From an uncultured Lachnospiraceae bacterium (GTDB lineage Bacteria > Bacillota > Clostridia > Lachnospirales > Lachnospiraceae): 64,000 nucleotides of DNA. The notes under the pieces are model-generated. The model saw only the letters and a program-made list of their open reading frames with translations, did not search any database and was not told where the DNA came from. Numbering within the stretch: position 1 is the stretch's first letter; the number at the start of each line of letters is the position of its first letter. The DNA lies in the NCBI GenBank assembly GCA_900549665.1, contig URPH01000009.1, forward strand, positions 16,990 through 80,989, in the 5' to 3' direction. Positions 49,041 to 60,200 of this stretch are shown one piece after another. The position numbers and the translations under genes were made by a program.

Positions 49041-51515
49041 TTATTCAACGCCCTTTAATACCTCTACCATATCCAGACGTTTGATCCTCTTTTGGAAGAA
49101 AAAGGATACCAGCATGGAAACGACAAGTACAAGCAGGGCTGATTCCAGATAAACCTGAGGGGTGATCCGGATGGTATAGTCAAACTGCTCACCATTGCTG
49201 TTCATCATGGCCTCTAATGTCGCTTTTCCGAATGGTGCACCGATGATAAGACCGATGACGGTAAGCCAGATGTTCTGGATCGTCAGGATATTCCTGATTT
49301 GGGAGGTCTGAAGCCCCATAACCTTTAATGTGGCAAATTCCTTGATCCGTTCGTTGAAAGAAAGATTACCGCTGTTATACAGGACAAGGATAATCATCAG
49401 TGCCGAAAATCCTACCATGAAGTATAAAAGCAGATCAACGACCTCCATACTGGTATCAAAGGCCTGTTTTAATTCTGCCTTAGTCACAACATTGGTGACA
49501 TATTCCCGGTTTTTATAGGAAGAAGCATCCTGATTGGTTGCCAGGATTCCCGGTGTAAAATCAGCTCCGGTCTTTTCGAAATCTTCTCTCAAAAAGGTAA
49601 TTCCCTGTGTATCCGGTGAGCGGTTGATCACGCCGACCTTTGCTTTATACCAGGTATTTTCCGTATAAATATGCCAGTAGATCGTATCCCCGATTCCAAC
49701 AGAAAGATCCTTTGCCACCTTGTGTGATAAGGCAACGGTTCCTTTGGGAATGGTTAAGATATTCTGCTTTTCATCCGTGATGTTGTAATAGCCCTTTCCT
49801 TCTACAACGGTCAGGGTCTGCTTGGTCTTTTCCTTGGTTGTGGCATTTTTCTTTTTGGAAATTTCCACCTGACCGACCATAACAAGCTCGCCGTCAACCT
49901 CATCCTTCAGCCTGTCAGCCTCATCGATTTTGATATCGCCGGACAATACCAGCTCATTGTCAAATTTCTGTATTTTTTCAAATGTCCATTCGTACATGGT
50001 ATCCACCAAAAGCCCACAGGAAAGACCATATACCATCATGAGCATCCCGACTGCCGTACCTACAATACCCATAAAGGTACGAAGCTTTGCCCTGGAAATA
50101 TCACGCAGATTGTACTGTGTATAAAATCCCAGCCGGTTCCAGAAAGGAAGCTTTTCAAAAATACATTTTTTACCACTCCTTGGCGGTGCCGGTCTCAAAG
50201 CCTCTGCCGGCTTGATATGAATGATCTTTCTGCAGGTCAGGAAAGAAGACAGAACGCAGCATCCGACTACCAATATGGCAACGATCACACTCTTTTCATT
50301 GAAGCCTTCGATCCATCCCGGTACAATGTACCACTTACTGAACATGGATACCATCATATAGCCAAGCCCCTTTAATCCGACCCAGATTCCGCAAAGGGCC
50401 CCGAGCAGGGACAAAATAAAGCTGTAGCTGATATAATGGAATATGATCTTGCCGGTTGACATGCCGAGTGCATTTAAGGTTCCGATCTGCGTACGCTGTT
50501 TATCAACCATACGTCCCATGGTTGTACTGATGATCAAAATCGCAATGATGACAAACACACCTGCAAAAACGCGGGCAAAGGAATCATGCTGCTTTAATTC
50601 CGCATCCAGTCTGCTCAGTCCCGGGATGCTCGCTTCATCAACCATGACCGCATAATTGTCTTCAAGCGCATCGGCAATTTCATCTTCATAGGAAAGTGCA
50701 TCCTGATTGTCCACACAGACAAGCATTTCCGTATAAGGCATCAGCTTTAAAAGCTTTTCATCACTCATGGAATCCACCTTGTCAAGCAGCATGTCCGTGG
50801 TAATATCATCTACCGTCATGCCAACGGATTCCAGTTTATCCATAACATCCTTTAATGCATCCGTTTTTTCAACAACCTGTTTTACCGTGATTTTCCCTGT
50901 TTTGATCAGATGCTCCACATACTCCCGTACCGGAAAGCCTTTATACGGCATATAAGCAAAGGTGATGTTTTCCAAAAATATATCCGGGTCCTTATCTGCC
51001 TGACGGAATTCATACTCCGGTGTCTCGCCAAGCCCGCGGATCGTCTTCGTAAAGGTGACACCGTTATAGGTAACCTGAAAGGGATCACCCACCTTTAGAC
51101 CTCTACAGTCTGCAAAAGTCCTGGATATCCAGATTCCCTCCGTATCATCCGGATCAAAAGCTTCTCCATCCAGAATCTCTATCTTATTGATGCGGCTTTC
51201 GTCCATCAGATACAGATCCACCTGTGCATCATCACAATCCGGTGCAGATGCAGTAACGCCCATACGAAGCTGTGCATCTTTTACAAAGGAAAGCTTGCGG
51301 ACATCCTCTAAATTGTCACTCGTAAAGCCCTCTCCATAGATCCAGCCGTCTGCCACATTGGTTTCTTTGTGAAAAACCTTCATGGCATCCCGCGCACCGA
51401 TGACATTGGCCTCAAAGCCGACATAGCACATCAGTGCGATCAAAGACAGCAGAAAAATAGAAAAGAACTGTCCAAAATTTGATTTTATCTCTCGAAGCAT
51501 TTTTCGTGTAAGCAT
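49041..51515 (-). CDS. FtsX-family ABC transporter permease
   Basis: 824 residues from the ATG at 51515 (MLTRKMLREIKSN), immediately after the ATPase stop with AGGTGG upstream; the frame is open to 51554 but overlaps the ATPase gene. Architecture: N-terminal membrane helix, large extracytoplasmic domain (about 40-300), first FtsX block of helices (about 315-440, FVIIAILIISTTMGRMVDKQ), second extracytoplasmic domain, second FtsX block (about 700-815, LMIILVLYNSGNLSFNERIK). Such transporters export lipoproteins or peptides, or act as mechanical transmitters; the substrate is unknown. Confidence 0.92.
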   Translation of the reverse strand: MLTRKMLREIKSNFGQFFSIFLLSLIALMCYVGFEANVIGARDAMKVFHKETNVADGWIYGEGFTSDNLEDVRKLSFVKDAQLRMGVTASAPDCDDAQVDLYLMDESRINKIEILDGEAFDPDDTEGIWISRTFADCRGLKVGDPFQVTYNGVTFTKTIRGLGETPEYEFRQADKDPDIFLENITFAYMPYKGFPVREYVEHLIKTGKITVKQVVEKTDALKDVMDKLESVGMTVDDITTDMLLDKVDSMSDEKLLKLMPYTEMLVCVDNQDALSYEDEIADALEDNYAVMVDEASIPGLSRLDAELKQHDSFARVFAGVFVIIAILIISTTMGRMVDKQRTQIGTLNALGMSTGKIIFHYISYSFILSLLGALCGIWVGLKGLGYMMVSMFSKWYIVPGWIEGFNEKSVIVAILVVGCCVLSSFLTCRKIIHIKPAEALRPAPPRSGKKCIFEKLPFWNRLGFYTQYNLRDISRAKLRTFMGIVGTAVGMLMMVYGLSCGLLVDTMYEWTFEKIQKFDNELVLSGDIKIDEADRLKDEVDGELVMVGQVEISKKKNATTKEKTKQTLTVVEGKGYYNITDEKQNILTIPKGTVALSHKVAKDLSVGIGDTIYWHIYTENTWYKAKVGVINRSPDTQGITFLREDFEKTGADFTPGILATNQDASSYKNREYVTNVVTKAELKQAFDTSMEVVDLLLYFMVGFSALMIILVLYNSGNLSFNERIKEFATLKVMGLQTSQIRNILTIQNIWLTVIGLIIGAPFGKATLEAMMNSNGEQFDYTIRITPQVYLESALLVLVVSMLVSFFFQKRIKRLDMVEVLKGVE

Positions 51516-51516
51516 A

Positions 51517-52224
51517 CTACCATTCCACCTCTCTGACAGAAAGCGGATTTTCATTGAGCTTTACTTCACGGATCTTTCCGTTTTTCATACGGATAACTTT
51601 ATCCGCGCACTGTGCAATTTCCGCGTTGTGTGTAACCAGGATAACGGTACAGCCCTTTTGTCTGCACATCTTTTGCAACAACTCCAGTACAATGACACCG
51701 GTTTCCGAATCCAAAGCTCCTGTCGGCTCATCGCCCAAAATGATCTTGGGATTTTTGGCTAGTGCTCTTGCGATCGCAACTCTCTGCTGTTCGCCACCGG
51801 ACATCTGGGACGGAAATTTATCCTTACAGTGTGTCAATCCGACCATATCTAAAAGTGCTGCCGGGTCTGCCGCATCCTTCACAATATTTTTGGTCAGCGC
51901 AATATTTTCATAAGCGGTAAGACTGGGGATGAGATTATAAAACTGAAATACAAAGCCGATCGTATTGGCCCGGTATTTTCCAAGCTGCTTGTCATTCATT
52001 CCGGTGATCTCTTTATCATCGACAATGACCTTCCCTTCCGTCGGCTGATCCATGCCGCCTAAAATATTAAGCACGGTCGATTTACCGGCACCGGATTGTC
52101 CCAGTATAACCACAAATTCACCCTCATCGATCGTAAAATCAATGTGATTGACTGCATACTGAAGGGCCTCACCACTTCCGTATGTCTTGACAACATCTTT
52201 AAACTCAACAATTGTTTTTCCCAT
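51517..52224 (-). CDS. ABC transporter ATP-binding protein (LolD/MacB type)
   Basis: 235 residues. Walker A VILGQSGAGKSTVLNILGG (about 34-52), Q-loop FVFQFYNLIPSLTAYENI, signature MSGGEQQRVAIARAL (about 138-152), Walker B IILGDEPTGALDSETG, His switch VTHNAEIAQCAD. Partners the permease that starts 1 bp after its stop. ATG with AGGAG 7 nt upstream. Confidence 0.95.
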   Translation of the reverse strand: MGKTIVEFKDVVKTYGSGEALQYAVNHIDFTIDEGEFVVILGQSGAGKSTVLNILGGMDQPTEGKVIVDDKEITGMNDKQLGKYRANTIGFVFQFYNLIPSLTAYENIALTKNIVKDAADPAALLDMVGLTHCKDKFPSQMSGGEQQRVAIARALAKNPKIILGDEPTGALDSETGVIVLELLQKMCRQKGCTVILVTHNAEIAQCADKVIRMKNGKIREVKLNENPLSVREVEW

Positions 52225-52306
52225 AATTTCTCCTTCTGATCTTATGCGTTCATTTCATAAATGACGGAACATATGTCACATATAACGCCTTCTTAATCAC
52301 AATGAT

Positions 52307-52346
52307 GGTGTCAGGGTCAAAAGGTATTTTGCCCTAACTTGATATC
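52307..52346 (-). repeat. Short dispersed palindromic repeat (type B copy 2)
   Basis: On the minus strand it begins GATATC, continues TTAGGGCAAAATACC and TTTTGACCCTGACACC, nearly identical to 4596-4636. Located in the 411-bp gap between the divergent ABC ATPase gene and the gene at 52636. Confidence 0.6.
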
Positions 52347-52488
52347 CACGACTGGATTTTATCATTGCGTGTTGTTAGTGTCAACTAACGCAAATTAGCT
52401 ATCACAATTATTGAGAATTTTTATGCAATAAAGCATTGTGATCTGACCCATAGATACTCTTTGATACTGATATTACAAAAATACAATA

Positions 52489-52517
52489 TTGACATGCTCT
52501 CCCATATATCCTACATT
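52489..52517 (+). promoter_or_regulatory. Predicted promoter of the gene at 52636
   Basis: TTGACA (52489-52494), 17-bp spacer, TACATT (52512-52517). Start expected near 52524, giving a leader of about 110 nt that contains element A copy 3. Confidence 0.6.
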
Positions 52518-52530
52518 TTAGGTAGGATAT
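52506..52530. promoter_or_regulatory. Candidate operator overlapping the -10 box
   Basis: Perfect 9-bp inverted repeat ATATCCTAC / GTAGGATAT with a 7-nt centre, spanning the -10 box and start site. Size and position are typical of a repressor site. Confidence 0.5.
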
Positions 52531-52540
52531 TGATATCAGA

Positions 52541-52605
52541 ATCCCAAATTCAAAAGTCATATCGTGCAAGTACGAACGACTTTTTGATCTTTTGATCCTG
52601 GTATC
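52541..52605 (+). repeat. Dispersed hairpin element, type A copy 3 (5' leader)
   Basis: Shorter copy: CCCAAATTC, arms AAAAGTC and GACTTTT around TCGTG-CAAG-TACGA (a G-U pair replaces one G-C), then ATCTTTTGATCCTGGTATC. Ends 30 bp before the start codon at 52636, in the same direction as the gene. Confidence 0.75.
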
Positions 52606-52635
52606 ATAAATATAAAACAGGAACGGAGTATCACC

Positions 52636-53181
52636 ATGCAGGATAAAATGACAGTATATAAACGTTTAGAAGAAAGCCTTACAGATATGGTAACAGAGGA
52701 ACAGGCCAAGCTCGGCTACCGCAAAGAAACGATCCGCCTGTATTACCCATTGGAATCACTCAATCATCTCTTTGCATGTGAAGCCTCGGTTGAGGATATG
52801 CAGAAAATGCTTGCGGATTTTCCGAATTGTACGACGCACGGCTTTGAGGTTGCGGAAATATCTCATAAAGGAGACCGCTTCTGCTTTCAGTTAGCACCCG
52901 CTGCCTCTGAATATGTCTATCGGAATCGTGAAAAAAATATATTCATTTATGATCTGGTAAAGCTTTTACAGCAGAATGGGACAACATTACAAAATATGAT
53001 TGATTTTTTCAGAAAATGGGATGAGACATGTATTGTTGAAGAAATCAAAAATGAGGACTTTGATGTCCTCATTCGATTCGTGGAGCGTAAAGATCCTTAT
53101 TATTACTGTTTTAAAGATGAAGGCTGCCACATCATCTATCACCGTTTTATGCCGGAGGATTATATGGCTCTGTTTTCATGA
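52636..53181 (+). CDS. Hypothetical protein, DUF3877-like
   Basis: 181 residues, soluble, no membrane segment. N-terminal part LGYRKETIRLYYPLESLNHL (about 26-45) resembles the DUF3877 family of Clostridia, from memory and not verified. The middle and C-terminal parts are rich in Asp/Glu/Phe/Tyr (DFFRKWDETCIVEEI, ERKDPYYYCFKDEGCHIIYH). ATG preceded by GGAACGGAG. Transcribed alone from a promoter with an operator-like palindrome and element A copy 3 in the leader. Function unknown. Confidence 0.6.
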   Translation: MQDKMTVYKRLEESLTDMVTEEQAKLGYRKETIRLYYPLESLNHLFACEASVEDMQKMLADFPNCTTHGFEVAEISHKGDRFCFQLAPAASEYVYRNREKNIFIYDLVKLLQQNGTTLQNMIDFFRKWDETCIVEEIKNEDFDVLIRFVERKDPYYYCFKDEGCHIIYHRFMPEDYMALFS

Positions 53182-53202
53182 CACGGTCTATCCAAACGGA
53201 TA

Positions 53203-53469
53203 TCATCCAATACGTCGTCCACAATGCGGACAAATATCTATATTGTAGGATTTGATATCCAGCAACTGATTACAATAGGGACATCTTACTTTCTTGATCA
53301 GCCATATCAGTGCACCTATCACAATCAATAAGGAAACAATTATTAACACCCAGTTTTTACCATTTACCGGATCCTGTGCCGTCGGATAATGAAATCCCCG
53401 ATAAAACAGCACAAATCCAATCATCATTACAATATAACCAATTATACGGTTTATTCTGGGATTTTTCAT
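53203..53469 (-). CDS. Small membrane protein with zinc ribbon
   Basis: 88 residues from the ATG at 53469 (MKNPRINRIIGY), with AGGAG 5-6 nt upstream. Two membrane helices (about 8-25 and 40-60), then a cytoplasmic CPYCNQLL...CPHCGRRIG zinc ribbon (about 64-87). Starts 2 bp after the esterase stop; unknown function. Confidence 0.7.
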   Translation of the reverse strand: MKNPRINRIIGYIVMMIGFVLFYRGFHYPTAQDPVNGKNWVLIIVSLLIVIGALIWLIKKVRCPYCNQLLDIKSYNIDICPHCGRRIG

Positions 53470-53471
53470 AC

Positions 53472-54149
53472 TTACTCCTGTCTCTGTCTGCTTTCGGTCA
53501 ATATCCAATGGATTCCCTTAGCAATCCGGTTTTCTATGTGGTCAAAATGACCGCCCTCCTGCCATTCAAATACAATTTTACCGGCATGGGGATCTTTCAT
53601 CAGATGTTCATATTGCAGCACCATCATTTCTCCGCTTTTTTTCATGAGCGGATGCTTGGTGTGCGGCTCTTTCTTTCCGAGACTCAGATACACATCCGAC
53701 TTTTTCTGTAAAAAAGTCTGCTCTATATATTGGCTCCATCCCGGATACCATAAAGAACCGGAACAACAGACAGCACCGTCAAACCAATCACACGCATACA
53801 GGGTCCACAAGGAAAAAAGACCGGCAAGCGAGTATCCGGCAATGTAAATTTCCCGATGATTGGGAAGTTTTTCATCAATGAGTGGGATCACATTTTTTCC
53901 AACCATTTCAAGAAGCTGCTTTCCGCCTCCTGTAAAGCTCCTGCCCTTCATTTGTACATCTGCCGCCCATGGTGTCAGGCAGTCATCCCAGTTAGCAACA
54001 GGTAACTCGCAGAAGTCAAACGGAATGCCGGTCATCTGTTTTACTTTTTCATAAACAGCGTCACCCTGAAATTCAAAATTTTCATTGGTAATGTATAAAA
54101 CAACCGGCGCATGATCTTCCCTTGTCAAAAAATGTAATTCATCGGTCAT
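53472..54149 (-). CDS. Alpha/beta-hydrolase (esterase-like)
   Basis: 225 residues from the ATG at 54149 (MTDELHF), with GGAAGAG upstream; upstream codons lack a ribosome site. Nucleophile elbow YIAGYSLAGLFSLWTLY (Ser near 107), then AVCCSGSLWYPGWSQYI, and a late GGHFDHIENRIAKG with the likely catalytic His. Resembles ferri-siderophore-type or esterase D-like putative esterases, but no substrate is apparent. Followed by the small zinc-ribbon protein gene. Confidence 0.75.
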   Translation of the reverse strand: MTDELHFLTREDHAPVVLYITNENFEFQGDAVYEKVKQMTGIPFDFCELPVANWDDCLTPWAADVQMKGRSFTGGGKQLLEMVGKNVIPLIDEKLPNHREIYIAGYSLAGLFSLWTLYACDWFDGAVCCSGSLWYPGWSQYIEQTFLQKKSDVYLSLGKKEPHTKHPLMKKSGEMMVLQYEHLMKDPHAGKIVFEWQEGGHFDHIENRIAKGIHWILTESRQRQE

Positions 54150-54245
54150 AATCTCTTCCGCTCTTTTCTCCCGCATCCTGTTTTAATATTGTACCATTAA
54201 GAACAGGCAATGCATCGTCTGTTGGATTTATCGGACATCGGAAAA

Positions 54246-57200
54246 CTATTTGGACATAAATTTCTTTAGTATAACAATCAGTCCTCCCACCGAAACGGCA
54301 AACAACAGCAGCCACAAAAGTATCGGCGCAGCATCTCCCGTAGCAGGCAAAGCTCCGGTACCGGAAGATGCTGTTTTTTCTGCCACATTCACGGTTTGTG
54401 CATCTTTGATCTGCGACTCTGCCTTTGTTTCAGCGTTCTTTATTTCATCGTTCTTTGTTTCATCGTTCTTTTGCACATCACCTGCTTTCGTGATCAGAAG
54501 CTCTGCCTCCACATCACCGGAATCATAAGTCATAACCACTGTATGCTTTCCGGCTGACAGCATATTGAGATAATCCGCAGCAAACGTAATGATCGTGGAA
54601 CCGGAGACTGCTGTATATTCCTGCCCCTGCGTCAAAGCTTTTCCGTCTACCGAAAGCCCATGGAATGCACTTAATATACCGGTACAGCGGATCGTAACTG
54701 TGTCATTTGAGCCAAGCTGATAGCTTCCGTTTGTCACGGAACAGGATACTCTGATCTGAATCGTATTTGTAATGGTAAGATCCTCTGTTACCTTATAAGC
54801 AGCGATTGCTGTAACAATGGTTCCCGGATGTAATTTCTCCTGTGTCTTCCAGGTCCAGCCTGAAACGGACATACCTACATCGGTCAGCTGTTCCAGATTG
54901 TCCGGAACAATGATCGTAGTGGCCGGGATCTCAACAGATATGGTTTCATCACATACCTGACATTGATAGGTAACGGAGCCATTCTTTTGGGCATCCGGCT
55001 GTACATAGGCAACCGGTTCCTTATAAAAAGTATGACCGGTAGCAGGAAGGATCCAACTGCCAGTTGGAATCTCTGTCGTTCCGTTTTCATCTGAAAAATA
55101 TTTGTCACACAATGCGCACTTCCAGTATGCGGTATTTCCATTTTCCGTACAGCCCGCATCTTTTTTGGGTATTGCTACCAGAATATGTGCAGGCCTTGTA
55201 ATGCTGACCTGTACCGTCTCATTTTTATAATTTCCCTTATTATGCAGATTAAAGATAGCTATCGCCGTCACAGTTTCTCCGGCCTTCAGAGTTTTTCCGG
55301 CATCCTCACTGCTCCAGATCCAGCACTCCGGTAGCGTAACCTCTCCTACGGTCGTTGCATTATGATCTGCGACCATACTATTTGCCGGCATGAGAGGTGC
55401 GTTCTCAGCCTGATTTACTTTTACCACCGTCTTGCAGGTAGCTGTTTCATAATTTATCAGATCCGTGGGATAAAAGACAATGATAAACTCTGTTCTTTCA
55501 CTATCATATAAATAAGTTGGCCTCTTATTTTCGTTCTTCCATTGAAATCTTCCATCTATATCAGCGCTTCCTCCGGATAATATACTGTCAGAAAGGGGCT
55601 GTCCATAGGTAATCTCCGAAGCTTTCGGCACTTCTATAATGACAGGAACAGCCTTTGTAATGGTCACAGAAACGGTTGCTGTCACGCTATTAAAGTTTGC
55701 ACTGTCTGCCGGGGTAAATACTGCCGTATAGTCATCATTTCTTACAGTCGGAGTAAGATCACCATCCTGCCAGCTCCAGGTTCCGTTCACTGTTGTTTCC
55801 ACACCATCTACAGTTGCTTTCACACTTCCTCCCGTCAGGGTAAAGTGATCATTCAATGATGCTGACGGACTGTATGTGGCAGATGTTGTTACCGGAACAG
55901 CGGAAACTGTCAGATCTGCTTTTTTTACGGTCAGTGTAATGACACTCGTCTGTGGTGCATCACCTGCACTGATACCGTTTTTATAAATCTCTCCAAGCGG
56001 ATTGTAAGAGACAGTCATTGTATAAGTTCCTGCCTCAAGCGTATTCAGATAGCCAGCCTTAAATATCAGTCTGTCATCCGCTACGGCGTAACTGCCTGCT
56101 GCGAGATCGGCTCCATTCATTATGATATTGGCTACTGTATTGCCATTCAAGGTAAAACCTGCATCCAGATCTTTTGCAGAGGTTTTGGTAAAGCTGATGT
56201 CTGAAGTTGCCGCTACATCTTTATATACCACAACGCCCTCGGAATTGATGATCGTCTGATTGCCTGCTTTGTCTGTGATCCGGGCATAAACATTGAATTT
56301 TTCACTTGGTTCTACAGTAAAGCCGCTGCCCTCAATCCAGGTTCCATCTGCATTGTAGCTATCTGTTCCTGCTGCCTTTTGATATTCAATGGTTTTTACA
56401 CCACTACCCGCGTCTGCTCCCGTGATGCTCACACTCACTGTTTCCTTGAAGAAATACCCAAAGGTAATGGTATTTAATAAGCTTGTAAAGCTGTTATCTT
56501 TTATCTTGATTTCTCCGGTCGGATGAACGGAATCAATCCTTATTTCCACCATCTTTGAATCCGTAATGCCACCATTTCCATCTTTCAGGTAATATCTGAC
56601 TTGATTTGTTCCCTCCACATTTATCGTATAGGTATCCTGCCAGGTCTTTTCATCATTTGAAATGGTATAACCGACCGGCGGTGTCAGGGTAACGGCTCCC
56701 TTATACCAGCCATCGTCTCCCTTTGTTCCGGAAAGTGTGGCATCGTCTGCTGTCGCATAGCTGATAGACCATTCCTTCGAAATGTCGGTTGTGCCATCAA
56801 GCGTATAGTTGTCATTGCCGAGTGAAATGACCTTTGCTGTGTACTTGCCGGCTTCTGTTGCTGTATTTGTGATTGTGTTCTTATTTTCATATAAAAGTGC
56901 AAAGCTATCGCTTCCGACTGCATTTTTTACTGTAGCGGTCACACCCTGCTCGCTGCCATTGTATGTGAACGCAGTATTTTCGCTCCATTCCAATGTGACA
57001 GTTTTGGGCTTGATCGTAGCATTGGTGGTAGTCTGCTGCCCACTGCCCTCCAGCATATAATTTTCCATATCTTTACCACCAAGGGTCAGATCTGTGATTT
57101 CAACCGTCTTACTCTCTCCTGCTTTTGCATCGGAAAATTTACCTGTGGCGCTCACAGTCAGGTCATCACCTTTTAACACACCATCAAGATTCACCCGGTC

Positions 57201-60200
57201 AAAATTCAATTTGGCCTCGGTCGTGCCATCGTAGGTTTTCTCCTGTGCTGTAATCCCGGAAACGGTCACACTCCTCTTTGTAATATTAAATTCTTTGGAA
57301 ACGGAACCCTCATATTTGTCGTTTCCTATAATATTCACGGTCGCAGTACCGATATTTTTGTTATTGATATAGGTAACCTTATAATCGGTATTTTCTGTTA
57401 ATGTATTTCCATCTATCTCTACTGTGACAGTCGGGGTCTGTTCCTTTCCATTATAAGGAAGGTTCTCCTCAGAAAGTGTAACCACTGCCTTGCTGATAGA
57501 CAGTCCGGGAACCGTTATCTCATTGGATGTTACGTTTCCACCACATTTTTCTGTCGTAACAACGCAGTAAATCTGACTGTGAATATCAGCTTCCGTAAGC
57601 GTATAGGTATCGGTTGTATCAGTGGCAGCAGTTTTTGTCTGAAGGACAGTATCCGCGCTCTCGCCTACACGATACCATGTATAGGTATAATTTCCGATTG
57701 CACTGCTGTTTACCCATTTATCCGTATCCACTTTAAAGTCGGCAGTCAATTTGCCCCCGGCAGACACAGTATCCGCTGTGACGATCAGGCTTCCCTGCAG
57801 GTTTGCCGGTACAATCTCAACATCATCTGCATTACCTATATCTCCGGTTGTCAGCTTTCCGGCGTTGCTACCGGACATATATTGATAAGCATAACCGGGA
57901 GCCAATAGCTGGCTTGTGGTTGCATAGTCAGCTTTGTTCCGTTGTGATATACCGTTACAAAAGCGTCCTCCGGACAGTCCAATCTTGCTGTTACTTAACG
58001 CATCCTTAGTCAGCCCCCATATTTCCATGGAATACCTGGCGCTTTTAAATACTCCTCCCTGCACAGATAAATCAGCCTTATCGACCCAGCACAGCGTGGC
58101 CGCTGATGAAGTAGTAGCAGTACATTCATAAATTCCACTAAGGATTGTAAGGCTTGCATCTTCTTGGCTACGTATCAGACCACCATACGTATAACCTGTA
58201 ATTTTACCTCCGCCGACACTATCCTGGATCGTTATTTTTCCTTTTATCAAAAGGGTATAATTATTCTCGGATGTTGTTGCTTTAAGGGTCTTCCCGTTTA
58301 AATCAAGTGTAAACTCTCCATTTAAAGATACGTTTCCTAATGTTTTTGCATCCTTTATCAGTTTTAGAGTACAGCCTGTCTCCTTTGCAGCAGCCTCGGC
58401 TGCTGCATCAAAGGTAGCGTATTTTTCACTTGTTCCATCTGTCTTTATCACTTCTGCTACCGCCGACGTTGTGAGGGTCAGATGGACGATGTTGGATAGC
58501 GTATGACTACTCAGGCCAGCATTGCCTACTATAAAATAATACTCGTAGCTTGTGTTTTCCCCTAAATTGTCAATCGTGATATCTACCGAACCATTGTTGA
58601 TATCTTTTATTTCTTTAGCGGAAGCATTTTTAAATCCGTCTACGGAAGTAATCGGCGTGTCACTAGGTGCATAATGACAACAAAGATTACCACTCGTCTT
58701 ATTTGTCTCCGCATGAATAATCGCAGAATCACCATACACCTCTGCCGTAACCGCGAGCAGAGTATCCTCTGTTGTAAGCATGGTAATGACATTATCACCG
58801 TCTGTAGAAACCGTCTGTCCGGACATAGTCATAGCATTCCCATCATTTAAGTCGGCCGATGTCACGGAAATCTCAGTATTGCCACTGTTTTGGGGAAGAT
58901 AACAGAGCATCGTACCATAGCCATACCGGTTATAACTGATAGCCGAAGGAGCATAAAATTCCCCCTTATCCGCTGAAAGATCTTTATCGCCCTGCTTTAC
59001 GGTTATGGAAGAAATGGCCAGATCCTTGCTGATTGCTACACCATAAAACTCCAACGTCACCGGGTAAAGCGGTGTACCGACCTCAATATTAATCTTTGAT
59101 GAGCTGTTATTGACTTCTACAGTCTTTTGATATACTTTATCATCTATCGTAAAAACAAAGGTCTGATTACCTACAAAGCTGCCCCTGGTAATAAAGCTGA
59201 CACTTCCTTCTGCTTTTCCGTAATGTGAAATAGAAACCTTCGTACTTTCCGTTATCACTTTGTTATCACCATATGTGATTTTTGCCGTTGTGTCCTTTGT
59301 TAAGCCGCCATCATAGATTGTAAAATTAAGCGTATATTTCCCGGAACTGATGTTATCACCGCTTCCTAATGTAATCTCACCATTCAGTTTAAGAGCGACA
59401 TTTTCAGAAATCTCAATCGTACCCGGCTTGTCAGGAACAGCTAAATAAACATTTCCATAACCGATATTGCCGTTGGCAGTTACATCTCCACCGGTTATAC
59501 GGATAGTATTATAAGGAAGTACCGCATACTGATGAATTGACTGATCCCGGCCTACACCGATTGCCGCAGCCTTTTCCCCAGCATTCGCTGTGACCGTACC
59601 ACCACTTATAGTAATGGAGTCTACATTACCATTGAATCCTCCACCGATACCGGCTCCATATGAACCACCTGTGGCATTGACTGTACCTCCTGTGATCGTG
59701 ATATTGGCACCACTTTCTCCAATCGTACCTCCAATACCGGCTGCCTGATAGCCGCCGACAGCATTGATCGTGCCTCCCTCAATAATGATATCGCCGACGT
59801 ATATCTCTCTAATATCACTGGTAATCCTTGCCATTCCACCGATTCCGGCACCACCATAACTGCCAAACTGTTTGCTGCCATAGCCGCCAACAGCAGTAAG
59901 TGTACCTGTACTGGCTGAAGTAATCCGCAAAGTCGCTTTAGTCTGTCCCATGACCTCGATACCTGCTCCGCCCCAGCCGGTTGCTTTCAGCGTATTATCC
60001 CCCTTAACAGTGAGATTCAGCGTAGCATTATAGCCGACACTGATACAGGAGCTGATATTCTCAGACTTCGTGATATTTAAGTTCTCTATTGTCAGATCAA
60101 CCGTCACACCTTTGCTGATATAAATACCGTTTGTGGTAGTTCCTGTCAGAGTTTTCCCATTAAAGTCCTTAACATTATTCTCATCAATGACGATATAATC

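Noticed and set aside
55035..55049. Second LPATG sorting signal (LPATGH near residue 1941)
   Set aside because: It lies mid-protein, without a following membrane helix and basic tail; the real signal is at residue 2174.
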